Source of the DNA: an uncultured Lachnospiraceae bacterium
Lineage (GTDB): Bacteria > Bacillota > Clostridia > Lachnospirales > Lachnospiraceae
NCBI GenBank assembly: GCA_902797785.1
Contig: CADBUD010000131.1
Coordinates: 1-16,518 of the forward strand
Direction of reading: 5' to 3'
Length of the DNA stretch: 16,518 nucleotides
Part shown: one piece after another, positions 15,232 through 16,518 of the stretch
Numbering within the stretch: position 1 is the first letter of the stretch
How the letters are laid out: the number at the start of each line of letters is the position of its first letter
Program-made: the position numbers and the translations under genes
The notes under the pieces: model-generated
The model's input: only the letters and a program-made list of their open reading frames with translations
Database searches by the model: none
Told to the model about the DNA's origin: nothing

Positions 15232-16173
15232 CTACAGCATTTTTTTTAATTCTTCCACATTTTTTTCCGACCTCTTCGAGGCTTCCTCCAAAGTAATGAC
15301 ATTGTCACGAACCAATTCCAATAATAGTTCTTTTTTTCCTTCTTTCTTGCCCTTATCTATTCCTCTCTGCTCCACCTGGTCCAATACTTTCAACGCTTCT
15401 TTCTTGCCCTTATCTATTCCTCTCTGCTCCACTCGATCTAATACCTCACACATACTCTTCAGCTCCTTTCCATCTTTCTCTCTGTTTTCCGCCTCATTTA
15501 CCGCCTCTTCAAACCGACTGTCTCCCGTCAACACATTCATCAGTTGCATAAGTTCTCTTACATGTCGGATTTTCGTTTCTGACGGCTTGTAGTCCTTGTT
15601 CTTCCTTACCTGCACAAAATAATCCGCGACAATCTTGAAGTCGCTCTGAAATTTCTCCACCTGTTCGTCTGTCAGGAACGCGATTTCAAACAGATTTATC
15701 TTATAGTCATGGATGTAGGGTTCTAAGTCCTTGTCCAGGCGATCTCCCAGTGCCTCATAAAGACTCCTCGCCTTGTCCCAGCGCTCCGTCCCGAAATACA
15801 GCACCAGTGAGAGCACAGGATAGCGTACAGTGCTCTTCCTCCGTTTCCCATCCTCTCCTTTTTCATAAAAAATCTGATCCCGATACGCCGCCCCGTCGTA
15901 TCCTATCACCCGAAATGGCATATCGTCCTCTGCAGCCGTCTCGTTCTCGAATCCTAAGAAGGCGATTCGGATATCATTGTTCCTCCAGTATTTCGCTACG
16001 TCCCTTTCTTGCTCCCGCAGCTTGCCGTCCGCCTTATAAACGCTTCTTGGTGCAGCTCGCTCTAATTCCTGTTCCTTCATCCTGCGCTCCCCATCAAACA
16101 GCAGGACGTTTACAATGTCTGCGAAGACATCTTCGTAGTCTTCAAGCATTTTCTCCGTCATGTCTTTTTCCAT
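15232..16173 (-). CDS. Rpn-family recombination-promoting nuclease / transposase_31-like protein
   Basis: A 313-residue protein with the PD-(D/E)XK-type Rpn layout. The segment FADIVNVLLF lies near the start, LREQERDVAKYW at 52-63, and FENETAAEDDMPFRVIGYDG at 75-94, where most relatives have ENQT (so glutamine is replaced by E78). YPVLSLVLYFG at 118-128 is also typical. Rpn proteins are DNA endonucleases that stimulate RecA-independent recombination, often present in several copies per genome. The C-terminus has two 19-residue repeats (244-262 and 263-281) in a charged helical region. The start at 16171-16173 has AGGAGG 7 nt upstream, but this site can be paired in a hairpin. It seems complete, ending in KNVEELKKML. 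Confidence 0.88.
   Translation of the reverse strand: MEKDMTEKMLEDYEDVFADIVNVLLFDGERRMKEQELERAAPRSVYKADGKLREQERDVAKYWRNNDIRIAFLGFENETAAEDDMPFRVIGYDGAAYRDQIFYEKGEDGKRRKSTVRYPVLSLVLYFGTERWDKARSLYEALGDRLDKDLEPYIHDYKINLFEIAFLTDEQVEKFQSDFKIVADYFVQVRKNKDYKPSETKIRHVRELMQLMNVLTGDSRFEEAVNEAENREKDGKELKSMCEVLDRVEQRGIDKGKKEALKVLDQVEQRGIDKGKKEGKKELLLELVRDNVITLEEASKRSEKNVEELKKML
15339..15432. repeat. Tandem direct repeat inside the Rpn-like gene
   Basis: A 37-bp sequence is identical at 15339-15375 and 15396-15432, offset by 57 bp (19 codons); the 20 bases that follow are similar but diverged. It encodes VLDRVEQRGIDKGKKEALK then VLDQVEQRGIDKGKKEGKK. The unit is a multiple of three, so gain or loss of a copy keeps the reading frame. 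Confidence 0.9.
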
Positions 16174-16180
16174 AGCATTC

Positions 16181-16197
16181 CTCCTGTCTGGCAGGAG
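16181..16197. promoter_or_regulatory. Hairpin that can cover the Rpn ribosome binding site
   Basis: CTCCTG (16181-16186) and CAGGAG (16192-16197) form a 6-bp GC-rich stem with a 5-nt loop. In the minus-strand mRNA the 3' arm contains the AGGAGG ribosome binding site of the Rpn-like gene. Pairing would lower translation unless opened, which fits a protein whose excess would damage DNA. Confidence 0.5.
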
Positions 16198-16359
16198 ATC
16201 CTGAAGCTCCCGCCATTTCTATTGTTTTTGGTTTTGGATATAAAAGCAAGATTCTTCAGATTTTGAATGTATTTCTTTAGATGACGCCACATGGGCATTT
16301 AGAATCGATAGATTGTTGAAAATAGAGTTCCAACATGCTCAGAATGATGCTTTGGCAAG

Positions 16360-16388
16360 ATTTTATCATATAATTCAGGATAATTCAA
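16360..16388 (-). promoter_or_regulatory. Predicted promoter of the Rpn-like gene
   Basis: On the minus strand, TTGAAT (16383-16388) and TAAAAT (16360-16365) are separated by exactly 17 bp, with the -10 box one base from consensus. The predicted start near 16353 gives an unusually long leader of about 180 nt. Confidence 0.6.
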
Positions 16389-16518
16389 GCACTAAATCGT
16401 ATGAGCAGTAAGAAATGTGTTACTATTCACAGCCATTATCCCGCAAGGTATTTTCAAGCGCATTTTGCTTGAAAATCCGGGGTAGCAGTGCGCCAAATAC
16501 GACCAAAGGGAGTATTTG

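Larger units (their letters stand above)
16174..16518. other. Gene-free leader and edge region with inverted repeats
   Basis: I see no gene in these 345 bases. The part nearest the Rpn-like gene is its leader and promoter. Beyond that, ATTTTCAAGC (16450-16459) and GCTTGAAAAT (16467-16476) form a perfect 10-bp hairpin with a 7-nt loop, and CAAATAC (16494-16500) pairs with GTATTTG (16512-16518) at the window end. The two hairpins are 17 bp apart and have no T-run, so they look more like part of a repeat element than a terminator. Confidence 0.5.

Noticed and set aside
15339..15432. Direct repeats as a CRISPR array
   Set aside because: Only two copies, in a coding frame, with a spacer that is itself a diverged part of the repeat unit; no cas genes.

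Overview
The window looks like a chromosomal segment from a Gram-positive (monoderm) Clostridia bacterium, probably close to Lachnospiraceae. This is judged from protein flavour, AGGAGG-type ribosome binding sites, tightly packed operons and a polysaccharide system without outer-membrane parts. Species was not determined. Every convincing gene lies on the minus strand, so transcription runs from high to low coordinates.

Right end (about 14800-16518), accessory debris. An Rpn-family PD-(D/E)XK nuclease gene has a strong promoter, a long leader and a hairpin over its ribosome binding site. It is followed by a short piece resembling the C-terminus of a type I restriction specificity subunit (HsdS), a bidirectional terminator-like hairpin, a 17-bp-arm palindrome and a small orphan ORF. 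Two more inverted repeats sit at the window edge.

Middle (10953-14798), housekeeping RNA and transcription genes. A short RNase J-like metallo-beta-lactamase protein comes first, then tex, whose predicted promoter overlaps the end of the MBL gene.

Left two thirds (1-10870), one long operon for a Pel-type exopolysaccharide. The order of transcription is: small PqqD-like protein, pelD with an extra N-terminal SDR-like domain, pelE, a large GT-C-like membrane protein, a membrane-anchored DUF2194/PelA-like protein, pelF (cytosolic glycosyltransferase), pelG (MOP-like exporter), and the first 22 codons of another GT4 glycosyltransferase running off the left edge. Neighbours overlap by 4-13 bp or sit 15-97 bp apart.

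The likely working model: PelD senses cyclic di-GMP through a preserved RxxD site beside a dead GGDEF motif. PelD, PelE and PelG form the membrane complex and PelF polymerises the sugar. The DUF2194-like protein may process polymer outside the membrane, and the GT-C-like and GT4 proteins may decorate it or add residues. The PqqD-like protein, the dead-looking SDR fused to PelD, and the two extra transferase candidates are the least explained parts and go beyond the pelDEADAFG set known from Bacillus cereus.
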